The notes under the pieces were generated by a model. That model searched no databases, was not told the DNA's origin, and saw nothing but the letters and a program-made list of their open reading frames with translations. A stretch of DNA of 64,000 nucleotides from Sphingobium quisquiliarum P25. Its GTDB lineage: Bacteria > Pseudomonadota > Alphaproteobacteria > Sphingomonadales > Sphingomonadaceae. Shown here one piece after another: positions 1-9,083 of this stretch. The stretch's first letter is position 1. The number at the start of each line of letters is the position of its first letter. The position numbers were made by a program, and so were the translations under genes. The stretch lies in the NCBI RefSeq assembly GCF_000445065.1, contig NZ_ATHO01000014.1, positions 1 through 64,000 of the forward strand. Reading direction: 5' to 3'.

Positions 1-279
1 TGTCCCAGTGCCGCCGCCCGAACCCGTGCCGGAACCGGAACCGGAACCGTAACCACCGCCTGTTCCACCCGTGCCGCCACCGCCGGAGCCGCTTCCGTCA
101 TCGCTGCCTCCCCCGCCGGAGCCGCCGCCCGATCCGCCACCGGGCGAACCGATGCTCGCAAAGCGCGTGCCTCCGGTACTTTCGCAAGCGCTCAGGCACA
201 GCATGAGCGCCGAACAGGCTGTCAGGGTCGTGAATGCGCCGCGCCGCCACGGCCGGCCAGATGATCGTCCAACTACCAT
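1..279 (-). CDS. Gly/Ser-rich lipoprotein, partial (C-terminus outside window)
   Basis: The frame is open from an ATG at 279 to the window edge (93 codons, no stop). A purine-rich ribosome site (GGAGAG) lies just upstream. The N-terminus is basic, then hydrophobic, and ends in a lipobox (LSAC), so it should be a lipid-anchored envelope protein. After the cysteine, the sequence turns almost wholly into Gly/Ser/Thr repeats (GGGSGGGSGGGG-like, then GSGSGSGTGS). It lies about 145 nt downstream of a cyclic-di-GMP-I riboswitch on the same strand, which suggests a surface or matrix protein made according to c-di-GMP level. No enzyme domain is visible in the part seen. The function is inference; the lipoprotein signal and low-complexity repeat are seen directly. 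Confidence 0.75.
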   Translation of the reverse strand, partial: MVVGRSSGRPWRRGAFTTLTACSALMLCLSACESTGGTRFASIGSPGGGSGGGSGGGGSDDGSGSGGGGTGGTGGGYGSGSGSGTGSGGGTGT

Positions 280-424
280 TTGCTCTCTCCTGTCCAGACC
301 GGCACAGGGAAGCAACGGCAGCCACAGGCCACGCGAGCAGTGTCGAGCAGTCAGAAAACGCACAGCGCCAGCAGCCGGAAGTCAGCGGCTAAAAGAATGA
401 AGATGAAACTGCGATGCGCACCTG

Positions 425-510
425 AACCTCGGCTCCTTCGGTAGCCCCGCTACCTTGCAACCAAGGCCGGAGACTTTGCGTCCCGGCGTCACCACCGGTT
501 TGCCTTTTTC
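425..510 (-). promoter_or_regulatory. Cyclic-di-GMP-I riboswitch (GEMM-I)
   Basis: Read on the minus strand, the region carries the conserved GEMM-I blocks in order: GGCAAACC (505-497), GGGACGCAAAGTCTCCGG (about 486-468) and GGTAGCGGGGCTACCGAAGG (about 454-435). These correspond to the conserved J1/2, P2 and P3 (tetraloop receptor) parts of the class I c-di-GMP aptamer. It sits in the leader of the lipoprotein gene that starts at 279. I could not identify the expression platform with confidence: the 145 nt between aptamer and start codon hold only weak hairpins and no clear U-run, so whether it acts on transcription or translation, and as an on or off switch, is open. Confidence 0.93.
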
Positions 511-635
511 GGGATCGGGCTGATCCAAATGCGACAACCAAGATGTCGCACTTTAGTTCTACACAAAATTCATGACGCCGCATTTTTATCGTTAATTCTC
601 ATCATGCTGCACCGGTCCTATTCGCGCTGCAGAAG

Positions 636-660
636 GATTGATCGCTTTTATCGATCAATC
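636..660 (+). promoter_or_regulatory. Candidate OxyR-type operator upstream of katG
   Basis: A perfect 9-bp inverted repeat, GATTGATCG and CGATCAATC separated by 7 nt, lies 77 bp before the katG start. The inner ATCG-N7-CGAT matches the spacing of an OxyR half-site (ATAG-N7-CTAT), a LysR-type T-N11-A box. OxyR control of katG is well known; assignment here is inference from position and symmetry. Confidence 0.45.
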
Positions 661-703
661 TGACGCAATCTTGTCGCTTCCTTCGTTACCCTGCCGGTTC
701 TAG

Positions 704-2986
<2,283 letters not shown>

Positions 2987-2991
2987 CCGGA

Positions 2992-3029
2992 AAAGCCGCC
3001 GCGTCGCCATTCGGCAGCGCGGCGGCTTT
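2992..3029. terminator. Bidirectional terminator hairpin after katG
   Basis: A perfect 12-bp inverted repeat (AAAGCCGCCGCG and CGCGGCGGCTTT) with a 14-nt loop lies between the convergent katG and the next gene. The A and T ends allow use from either strand. Confidence 0.8.
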
Positions 3030-3058
3030 CCCATGTGCCCGCGCGGGAGCAGATCGCG

Positions 3059-3673
3059 TCAGTGCAGATCGCGGCGGCGATATTCCGCTTCGCTGGCGTG
3101 ACCGGGCCGGAGCATATGCGCCGCGCCGTCCGGCTCGCCGGGCTCATGCACCAGTTCCTCGAACAGCGCGCGGTAATGGATCATCGCCTGGCGGAGATCT
3201 TCGGTATCCGCCTCGCCGCGCGCATGGCGGATGGCGATGTCATGGGCGGAACGGTAATTCTGCACCACTTCGGGATGATCGACCGACAGGTCCGCCGAGC
3301 GCCGTTCGAAATCGACGATCGGATAGCCGCGCTCCTCCATGACCTCGGTCAGCAGCACGTCGGCCCGCGACACAGCGCCTTGCGGATCGTCGACAAACTG
3401 GGTCTGGACCCTCAGCCAGCGGTCGGTGAACATATCCACCTGCTGGGGCGAGAGCGGGCGGATGGAAAAGGTCGCCACCCTCTTTTCCCGTTCCTGTAGT
3501 TCCGCCTCCGCCTTGCGCGAACTGCCAACGGCTTCCACCGTCCGCGAATATTCAGGGCCGAATTTGGAGCGGAGATTGGCGCGGCGGCGGTTCTGCATCA
3601 CCATCACGGCGATGCCCGCCAGCAACAGCAGCACGAGCAGGCCAAGGCCGATTTCAAGCGGAGTCAGCGTCAC
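3059..3673 (-). CDS. Membrane-anchored conserved hypothetical protein
   Basis: The 204-residue protein has one N-terminal transmembrane segment (about residues 8-27, LGLLVLLLLAGIAVMVMQ) followed by a basic stop-transfer stretch and a soluble, charged, mainly helical domain. I recognise no catalytic motif. The soluble part has a region reminiscent of stress-associated secreted or anchored proteins (FSIRPLSPQQVDMFTDRW, then a short acidic tail), but I cannot name the function. An EcfG-like promoter (GGAAC-N16-GGTT) lies about 60-85 bp upstream of the start, consistent with a general-stress gene. It converges on katG. Confidence 0.8.
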   Translation of the reverse strand: MTLTPLEIGLGLLVLLLLAGIAVMVMQNRRRANLRSKFGPEYSRTVEAVGSSRKAEAELQEREKRVATFSIRPLSPQQVDMFTDRWLRVQTQFVDDPQGAVSRADVLLTEVMEERGYPIVDFERRSADLSVDHPEVVQNYRSAHDIAIRHARGEADTEDLRQAMIHYRALFEELVHEPGEPDGAAHMLRPGHASEAEYRRRDLH

Positions 3674-3733
3674 GATGACATTCTCCCAAGGGCCAGAAGG
3701 CCGCTAATGACACCCGCCGCTGCTGCGATGTTC

Positions 3734-3758
3734 AACCGGATCGGCGCGTCTTTGTTCC
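3734..3758 (-). promoter_or_regulatory. Candidate EcfG (general stress) promoter
   Basis: On the minus strand, GGAAC at 3758-3754 is followed after 16 nt by GGTT at 3737-3734. The alphaproteobacterial EcfG consensus is GGAAC-N16/17-cGTT, so one less conserved base differs. It faces the membrane-anchored protein whose start is at 3673. Confidence 0.5.
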
Positions 3759-3861
3759 GGCGGGCATTCGCGCCTGCTCCGGGCGGTGCGGGGGGCCGGG
3801 CCGAAGGAACGAAGGGCGGACCGGATGGTTGGCGTCACTCCCCTGAAAGGAGCCCCGGTCC

Positions 3862-4680
3862 ATGCATCTCCAGACCCCCAACGGCCATGCCATCCATGTC
3901 AAGGACATGGGGTCCGGCCCTGCCGTCATCCTGATCCACGGCTGGCCGCTGAGCGGCGATATGTGGGAATATCAGACGCTTGCACTGCTGGAGGCGGGCT
4001 ATCGCGTCATCACCTATGACCGCCGGGGCTTCGGCCAGTCGGGCCATCCGGCGGACGGCTATGATTATAACGTCTTCGCCGACGACCTCGCCGCCGTGAT
4101 CGACCATGTAGGCGCGCCCAGGGTTTCGCTGATCGGCTTTTCCATGGGCGGCGGAGAGATCGCCCGCTATCTTGGCCGCCATGGATCGGCCAAGGTCGAC
4201 CGGGTGGCGCTGGTCTCATCGGTCGTGCCCTATCTGTTGCAGGACGGCAGCAATCCCGATGGCGTGGAACAGTCCGTCTTCGACCAGATGAAGATGCAGA
4301 TCCGCGAGGACCGCTTCGCCTTCCTCCAGACATTCGCGAAGCAATTTTACGGCGTCGGCCTGGTGTCGAAGCCGGTCAGCGGCGCGCTGCTTGACTGGAC
4401 CTTCGCGCTGGCGATCATGGCCAGCCCCAAGGCGACGATCGATTGCGTCGATGCGTTCGGCCGGACCGATTTCCGCCCCGACCTGGCGGCCTTCGACATC
4501 CCGACGCTGATCATCCACGGCACCGGCGACAAGACCGTGCCGATCGACCCCAGCGGCCGCGCCGCAGCAGCAGGCATCCCCGGCGCGCGACTGATCGAAT
4601 ATGATGGCGAGCCGCACGGCCTGTTCGCCACCGCGCCGGACCGGCTGAACGGAGACCTGCTCGCCTTTCTTGCCGATTGA
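3862..4680 (+). CDS. Alpha/beta hydrolase, non-heme haloperoxidase/esterase type
   Basis: This 272-residue alpha/beta-hydrolase resembles the cofactor-free chloroperoxidase/esterase group. The HGWPLSGDMW oxyanion segment is near residue 29, the nucleophile Ser sits in GFSMGGGE, the acid Asp in HGTGDKTVPI and the His in DGEPHGLFAT, so the triad is complete. No signal peptide is seen, so it is probably cytoplasmic. A purine-rich AAAGGAG lies about 12 nt before the ATG. Members of this family hydrolyse esters and can make peracids in vitro; the natural substrate is unknown. The gene stands between the katG block and a small conserved protein with AlkB-like dioxygenase gene. Confidence 0.9.
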   Translation: MHLQTPNGHAIHVKDMGSGPAVILIHGWPLSGDMWEYQTLALLEAGYRVITYDRRGFGQSGHPADGYDYNVFADDLAAVIDHVGAPRVSLIGFSMGGGEIARYLGRHGSAKVDRVALVSSVVPYLLQDGSNPDGVEQSVFDQMKMQIREDRFAFLQTFAKQFYGVGLVSKPVSGALLDWTFALAIMASPKATIDCVDAFGRTDFRPDLAAFDIPTLIIHGTGDKTVPIDPSGRAAAAGIPGARLIEYDGEPHGLFATAPDRLNGDLLAFLAD

Positions 4681-4727
4681 TCCTTTTGCGTGGGAACAAG
4701 TGGGGCTGCCCGGCTCTTTTTGGCTCC

Positions 4728-5012
4728 ATGCGTCAAAACGACTCCTTCAAACTCGCTATGGACAGCTGGCGGCTGGGGATGGAGGCATGGACCGTGATCG
4801 GCCTGCGCATGCCCCGGCTGCTGGCGGGCAACCCAGCCGCCTTTGCCGAAGCGCAGCTGATGGTCGGGGAAAAGATCGAGGCCGCGGCGGCGCTGCAATG
4901 GATGGCGATGACCGGCGCGCTCGGCTTCACGCCGGGCGAGGCGATGCGCGCATCCGTCGCCCATTATCGCAAGGGCGTGGGCAAGAACCGACGGCGGCTC
5001 GCGCGCCGCTGA
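4728..5012 (+). CDS. Small conserved hypothetical protein
   Basis: A 94-residue, mostly helical protein. The start at MRQNDSFK (4728) is chosen because the in-frame upstream extension overlaps a short low-complexity stretch with no ribosome site. It has an amphipathic helical core (WTVIGLRMPRLLAGNPAAFAEAQLM) and a very basic tail (KNRRRLARR). The helix pattern is a little like phasin-like proteins, but I see no diagnostic motif. It ends only 5 bp before the AlkB-like gene, so the two are probably co-transcribed. Confidence 0.65.
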   Translation: MRQNDSFKLAMDSWRLGMEAWTVIGLRMPRLLAGNPAAFAEAQLMVGEKIEAAAALQWMAMTGALGFTPGEAMRASVAHYRKGVGKNRRRLARR

Positions 5013-5017
5013 CCGCG

Positions 5018-5614
5018 ATGCAGTCGGACCTGTTCGCGCCGTCCCTAATCCCTGGCCTTTCCTATGCGCCGGACATCATAAGCCGCGAAGAAGAGGCGGA
5101 GCTTGTCGCGCGGATCGGCGCCCTTCCGCTGTCGCCGTTCCGCTTTCAGGGCTGGACCGGCAAGCGGCTGACGCTGTCCTTCGGGTGGAATTATGATTTC
5201 GACAATGGCCGCTTCGCCGCCGCCGATCCGATCCCCGAATGGCTCGCGCCGTTGAGGGGGAAGGTGGCGGCGTTCGCGGGGCTGGATAGCGCTGATCTGG
5301 TGCAGCTGCTTTTGACCCGGTACGATCCCGGCGCGGGGATCGGCTGGCATCGCGACCGGCCGGTGTTCGACCATGTGGTGGGCGTATCCCTGGGCAGCGA
5401 GGCGCGATTGCGGTTCCGCAGGCGCACGCAGACGGGCTTCGAGCGCTTCGCCATCCCGCTCGCGCCCCGGTCCGTCTATCATCTGAGCGGAGAGGCCCGT
5501 CACGAATGGGAACATGGCATCGCCGCGATGGAAACGCGCCGCTGGTCCGTCACCTTCCGCACGCTTTCCGCCAAGGGGCGCGCCAGCCAGTCCGGGCGCG
5601 GGCAGGAGCGCTGA
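5018..5614 (+). CDS. AlkB-like 2-oxoglutarate/Fe(II) dioxygenase
   Basis: The 198-residue protein has the AlkB-fold iron and 2-oxoglutarate sites: H111 and D113 in WHRDRP, the second His in GEARHEWEH, and the Arg in RRWSVTFRT. The substrate-lid part (LTLSFGWNYDF) and the core match the group of bacterial AlkB homologs that oxidatively remove alkyl groups from nucleic acids, though some homologs act on proteins. The start at MQSDLFAP follows the small protein by 5 bp. With xthA and a DNA ligase about 1 kb downstream, a DNA-repair role fits. Confidence 0.85.
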   Translation: MQSDLFAPSLIPGLSYAPDIISREEEAELVARIGALPLSPFRFQGWTGKRLTLSFGWNYDFDNGRFAAADPIPEWLAPLRGKVAAFAGLDSADLVQLLLTRYDPGAGIGWHRDRPVFDHVVGVSLGSEARLRFRRRTQTGFERFAIPLAPRSVYHLSGEARHEWEHGIAAMETRRWSVTFRTLSAKGRASQSGRGQER

Positions 5615-5690
5615 TCCCCCCTCCCCTTGTCGCGCGGCCGCCGCCCACCCATATCCCCTTCATCGTCAACAACGGAAAGGAGGTGGTCTG

Positions 5691-5765
5691 ATGTCTCATT
5701 GTCACATGCCGGTTGCGGCAGATGAAAAGAGCATGACCTCCGCCGCGGGGGTCCGGCTCGTCTGA
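5691..5765 (+). CDS. Candidate 24-residue small protein or leader peptide
   Basis: A 24-codon frame (MSHCHMPVAADEKSMTSAAG...) starts with ATG directly after an almost perfect Shine-Dalgarno (AAAGGAGGTG, about 7 nt spacing) and ends at 5765. A strong intrinsic terminator follows 24 bp later (5790-5821), so this looks like a short dedicated transcript and not the leader of the next gene, which is on the other strand. The start of the peptide is rich in His, Cys and Met (M-S-H-C-H-M), which suggests possible metal binding. No family is recognised. It could also be the coding part of a regulatory RNA. Confidence 0.5.
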   Translation: MSHCHMPVAADEKSMTSAAGVRLV

Positions 5766-5789
5766 GTCCGTCCAATCGGCTGACAATGG

Positions 5790-5821
5790 AAAGGCCGTCC
5801 GGCATTGCCGGGCGGCCTTTT
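5790..5821 (+). terminator. Intrinsic terminator after the 24-residue frame
   Basis: The stem AAGGCCGTCCGG / CCGGGCGGCCTT with a 5-nt loop, one internal mismatch, is followed by a T run. It sits between the plus-strand small frame and the minus-strand 62-residue gene and may serve both. Confidence 0.85.
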
Positions 5822-5847
5822 GCATGGGAGGCAAATGTCAGGGCGCG

Positions 5848-6036
5848 TCAGAAGCCTTCCGTCCCCTTGTGATCGCCAAAGCCCCCGGCGCGCAATTCCT
5901 CCTGATCCTGCCTGGCGCGCTTCTGCGCCTGCGCGATCCGGTCGCGGTCCTCCGGCGTGGGCGGCGCGGGGCGAGGCGCGGCCTGTTCCGCAAGGCTGGG
6001 CTCGTGCGCGTCGGGTGCGCTGTTCTTTCCGGTCAT
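5848..6036 (-). CDS. Small hydrophilic protein (62 aa) under a general-stress promoter
   Basis: The 62-residue, Ala/Pro/Arg/Gln-rich protein has no transmembrane segment or known domain. It starts at the ATG at 6036, preceded by CAGGAG. The middle (TPEDRDRIAQAQKRARQDQEELR) is likely a charged helix, the tail is Gly-rich. Its upstream region has an exact EcfG consensus promoter. Small hydrophilic proteins of unknown role are common members of the sphingomonad general stress regulon. Confidence 0.7.
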   Translation of the reverse strand: MTGKNSAPDAHEPSLAEQAAPRPAPPTPEDRDRIAQAQKRARQDQEELRAGGFGDHKGTEGF

Positions 6037-6072
6037 GATGAAAACTCCTGCCGCTGCTGGCCAAGCCTGACG

Positions 6073-6097
6073 AACGGGCGAGCAGGCGGGGCGTTCC
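6073..6097 (-). promoter_or_regulatory. EcfG (general stress response) promoter, exact consensus
   Basis: On the minus strand GGAAC (6097-6093) and CGTT (6076-6073) are separated by exactly 16 nt, matching the EcfG consensus. Predicted transcription start is near 6066, 30 nt before the start codon of the 62-residue gene. Confidence 0.75.
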
Positions 6098-6177
6098 GGT
6101 GATGCTTGCAGGATCATCGAACCAATTGGCGGCTGGATCGTCTCTCCCTTCTGGATGAAGCGAGAGCCGCGCGAAGG

Positions 6178-6960
6178 ATGAGGATCGCCACCTATAATGT
6201 GAACGGCATCAACGGGCGGCTGCCCGTTCTGCTGCGATGGCTGGAACGCGCGGAGCCGGACATCGTCTGCCTTCAGGAACTCAAGGCGCCGCAGGACAAG
6301 TTTCCCGAAAAGGCGATCCGCGACGCGGGCTATGACGCCGCCTGGCACGGCCAGAGCCGCTGGAACGGCGTCGCCCTGTTGAGCAGGGTGGGCGAAATCC
6401 ACGAAACCCGCAGGACGCTGCCCGGCGACCCTGACGATGTGCAGAGCCGCTATATCGAAGCCGCCATCAACGGCGTGCTGGTGGCGGGGCTCTACCTCCC
6501 CAACGGCAATCCGCGCCCCGGCCCCAAATATGATTTCAAGCTGCGCTGGTTCGACCGGCTGCATGACCATATGGCGAGCCTGATTCGGCTGGACGCGCCG
6601 GTAATCGTGGCGGGCGACTATAATGTCATGCCCACCGACCGCGACGTCTATGTGCCCGAACGCTGGCGCGACGACGCGCTGTTCGCTCCCGAAGTGCGCG
6701 CCGCCTACCAGCGCCTGCTGGACCAGGGGTGGAGCGACGCCATCCGCCAGCTGCACCCGGACGAGACCATCTACACCTTCTGGAAATATTGGCGGGGATC
6801 GTTCGAGCGCAATGCCGGGCTGCGGATCGACCATGTCCTGCTGAACCCGACCGCCGCGCGGTGGCTGCAAGCGGCGGAGGTGGACACCACGCCCAGAGGA
6901 TGGGAGCGGACGAGCGACCATGCGCCGGTCGTCGTCACGCTGCGCGGCGAGGCGGAATGA
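6178..6960 (+). CDS. xthA: Exodeoxyribonuclease III / AP endonuclease
   Basis: This 260-residue protein belongs to the ExoIII/APE1 endonuclease-exonuclease-phosphatase superfamily. It incises DNA at abasic sites and trims 3' ends in base-excision repair. Visible motifs: the metal site around N7 in MRIATYNVNG, LQELKAPQ with the Glu ligand, LPNGNP, the GDYNVMPTDRDV catalytic loop, and the terminal SDHAPVVV with the catalytic His. The start at 6178 gives the normal family N-terminus. It overlaps the following ligase gene by 4 bp (ATGA), so repair incision and sealing are translationally coupled. Confidence 0.95.
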   Translation: MRIATYNVNGINGRLPVLLRWLERAEPDIVCLQELKAPQDKFPEKAIRDAGYDAAWHGQSRWNGVALLSRVGEIHETRRTLPGDPDDVQSRYIEAAINGVLVAGLYLPNGNPRPGPKYDFKLRWFDRLHDHMASLIRLDAPVIVAGDYNVMPTDRDVYVPERWRDDALFAPEVRAAYQRLLDQGWSDAIRQLHPDETIYTFWKYWRGSFERNAGLRIDHVLLNPTAARWLQAAEVDTTPRGWERTSDHAPVVVTLRGEAE

Positions 6961-8006
6961 TGGCGGAACCATCCAGCCCCGGACTGACGCTGCCGCTGCC
7001 GATGGAAGCCCGCCTCGTCACCGAATTGCCGCCGCCGCCCGGCTGGCAATATGAGCCCAAATGGGACGGCTTCCGCGCCATCGCCGGACGGGATGGCGGC
7101 ACCGCCGATATCCGTTCCAAGTCCGGCAAGTCGCTCGCCCGCTTCTTTCCCGAAATCGTCGCGACGCTGCTGGCAACATCCTGCCAGCGCTTCATCGTGG
7201 ATGGCGAGTTGATCCTGCCGGCCGGCGGCGTGCTGTCCTTCGACGCGCTTCAGCAAAGGCTGCATCCCGCCGACAGCCGGATCGAGCGTCTGTCGCGCGA
7301 GACGCCCGCGCAACTCATGCTGTTCGACTGCCTCGCGCTGGACGGCGAGGATCTGGGCGGCGCGCCGTTGCACGCACGCCGGGCGGCGCTGGAGCGATTC
7401 CACCGCGCGGAGGGGAATGACATGCTGCTGCTGTCCCCCGCGAGCGAGCGGCTGGACGACGCGATGGCCTGGCTGGAACGCAGCGGCGGCGCGCTGGACG
7501 GGATCATCGCCAAGCCGCTCGACGCGCCCTATCGCTCCGGCGAGCGCGCGATGCTGAAACAGAAGAACCACCGGAGCGCGGATTGCGTGGTCGGCGGCTT
7601 CCGGCGCACGGCGGACGGCAAGGGCGCGGCGTCGCTGCTGCTGGGCCTCTATGACGATGACGGCCTGCTGCACCATGTCGGCTTCACATCCAGCTTCAAG
7701 GCGGGCGAGCGCCCTGCCCTGCTCGACAGGCTGCTGCCGCTGGCGGGCGGCCCCGGCTTCACCGGCAAGGCGCCCGGCGGCCCCAGCCGCTGGAGCCGGG
7801 GAGAGGAAAGTGCGTGGGAGCCGCTGCATGCCCGGCTTGTGGCAGAGGTCGTCTACGATCAGGTGACGGCGGGGCGCTTCCGGCACGGCACCCGTTTCCT
7901 GCGCTGGCGGCCAGACAAGGCCCCCGGACAATGCCTGTGCGAGCAGCTTCAGGCGGAACTGCGGCCTGCGGAACTGGAGGCGCTGATCGGCCGCGCCTCA
8001 TCATGA
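6957..8006 (+). CDS. ATP-dependent DNA ligase (LigC-like)
   Basis: The 349-residue ligase has the nucleotidyl-transfer motif EPKWDGFRA with nucleophile K35, then motif III (MLFDCLAL), motif IV (DGIIAKPLD) and motif V (MLKQKNHR), followed by an OB-fold domain ending in the RWRPDKAP segment. This short form without primase or nuclease domains fits the LigC group, a back-up ligase thought to help base-excision repair. It shares an ATGA overlap with xthA, strong support for a repair operon. The last 6 bp overlap the convergent DUF2236 gene. Confidence 0.93.
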   Translation: MMAEPSSPGLTLPLPMEARLVTELPPPPGWQYEPKWDGFRAIAGRDGGTADIRSKSGKSLARFFPEIVATLLATSCQRFIVDGELILPAGGVLSFDALQQRLHPADSRIERLSRETPAQLMLFDCLALDGEDLGGAPLHARRAALERFHRAEGNDMLLLSPASERLDDAMAWLERSGGALDGIIAKPLDAPYRSGERAMLKQKNHRSADCVVGGFRRTADGKGAASLLLGLYDDDGLLHHVGFTSSFKAGERPALLDRLLPLAGGPGFTGKAPGGPSRWSRGEESAWEPLHARLVAEVVYDQVTAGRFRHGTRFLRWRPDKAPGQCLCEQLQAELRPAELEALIGRASS

Positions 8007-8918
8007 GTGCGGCGCGACACGCCTGCGCGCGCGGCTGGCCGATCCGTCCTTGAGCGCCCAGCGCAGCACCATGCCCATGCCCGCGAGACGGGCGCGGGCG
8101 AGATGGCGGGCCGGTCCGCGTGAAAAGCCATGCATCCGCGCCGCCCAGCCGGGCAGCAGATCGATCGCCGCGTCGATCGCCGCCCGGCCGAAATGCGCCG
8201 TCAGCATGCCGGGCGACGGCTGTAGCAGCAGCGAAGCGACTTCCCGCGTCCGATCGTCGCACCGCAGCGCGGGGCGGGCGGCAAGCAGATAGTCCGCCAC
8301 CTCCCGCCCGCCGCGGGGAACGTTCCGCGCGCCCAGCCGCACTGCCAGATCGGCCATTTCCGCATAATAGAGATCTTCGTCCCGCGCGGGCAGAAGCGGC
8401 GCGCGGTAGCGGCGATAGGCGGACAGGAAGGAATAAACCTCCGCCACATGCACCCAGCACAACAGGTCAGGATCGCTGGCGCGATAGACGCCGCCGTCCG
8501 GCAGGGCGCCCTCCACCCGGTCATGGACCGCGCGCACCCGCTCGATCAGCCGCTCCGCCTCCGCCGTGCCGCCATAGGTGGTGCCTGCGATGAACTGGGC
8601 GGTGCGGCGAAGGCGGCCGCTGCGGTCTTCGCGAAAATTGCTGTGATCCCAAATGCCCGCGAGCGCCGCCGGGTGCAGCATCTGGAGCAGAAGCGCCGCG
8701 ATGCCGCCCGCCATCATCGACGTGAAATCGGCATGGACGCGCCACGCCATGGATTGGGGGCCGAACAGCCCTTCGTCCCCCAACGGCCTGTCGAGTTCGA
8801 CCCGCTCCCCGCCCGACCCGAATATCTGCGTCACGTTGCGCCGGATCATCCGCTGCACCGCCTCATGCGGCAGCAGGGGCCGCCATTGGGGTGGTTGGGG
8901 CTTGTCCGCTTCGGCCAT
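8001..8918 (-). CDS. Oxygenase MpaB family (DUF2236) protein
   Basis: The 305-residue protein matches the DUF2236/MpaB family (also including the latex-clearing protein Lcp fold). Typical segments are RVHADFTSMMAGGIAALLLQMLHP, GIWDHSNFREDRSGRLRRT, and WVHVAEVYSFLSAYRRY, with several conserved His and Arg likely near a heme or metal site. No signal peptide is evident. MpaB-type proteins are proposed oxygenases acting on hydrophobic substrates; the substrate here is unknown. It faces the ligase gene and is the only gene between it and the diiron protein at 9084. Confidence 0.85.
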   Translation of the reverse strand: MAEADKPQPPQWRPLLPHEAVQRMIRRNVTQIFGSGGERVELDRPLGDEGLFGPQSMAWRVHADFTSMMAGGIAALLLQMLHPAALAGIWDHSNFREDRSGRLRRTAQFIAGTTYGGTAEAERLIERVRAVHDRVEGALPDGGVYRASDPDLLCWVHVAEVYSFLSAYRRYRAPLLPARDEDLYYAEMADLAVRLGARNVPRGGREVADYLLAARPALRCDDRTREVASLLLQPSPGMLTAHFGRAAIDAAIDLLPGWAARMHGFSRGPARHLARARLAGMGMVLRWALKDGSASRARRRVAPHS

Positions 8919-9083
8919 GTGCTTCCTTTCGCCGCATCAACGCGCCAGCGGCGGCAAAGTGACGGCGCGGGGACGCGACTTCGATCGCAAACAGGCGGCC
9001 GGTTGATCGCGGTTAGAAAGTTTTTCGGGAACGTCTGGGGGCCGCTCTGAATTGAACGACAGTATATTTAGGAGACGAATTTC

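Noticed and set aside
9028-9050. GGAAC motif upstream of the diiron gene as an EcfG promoter
   Set aside because: No GTT box at 16-17 nt distance.
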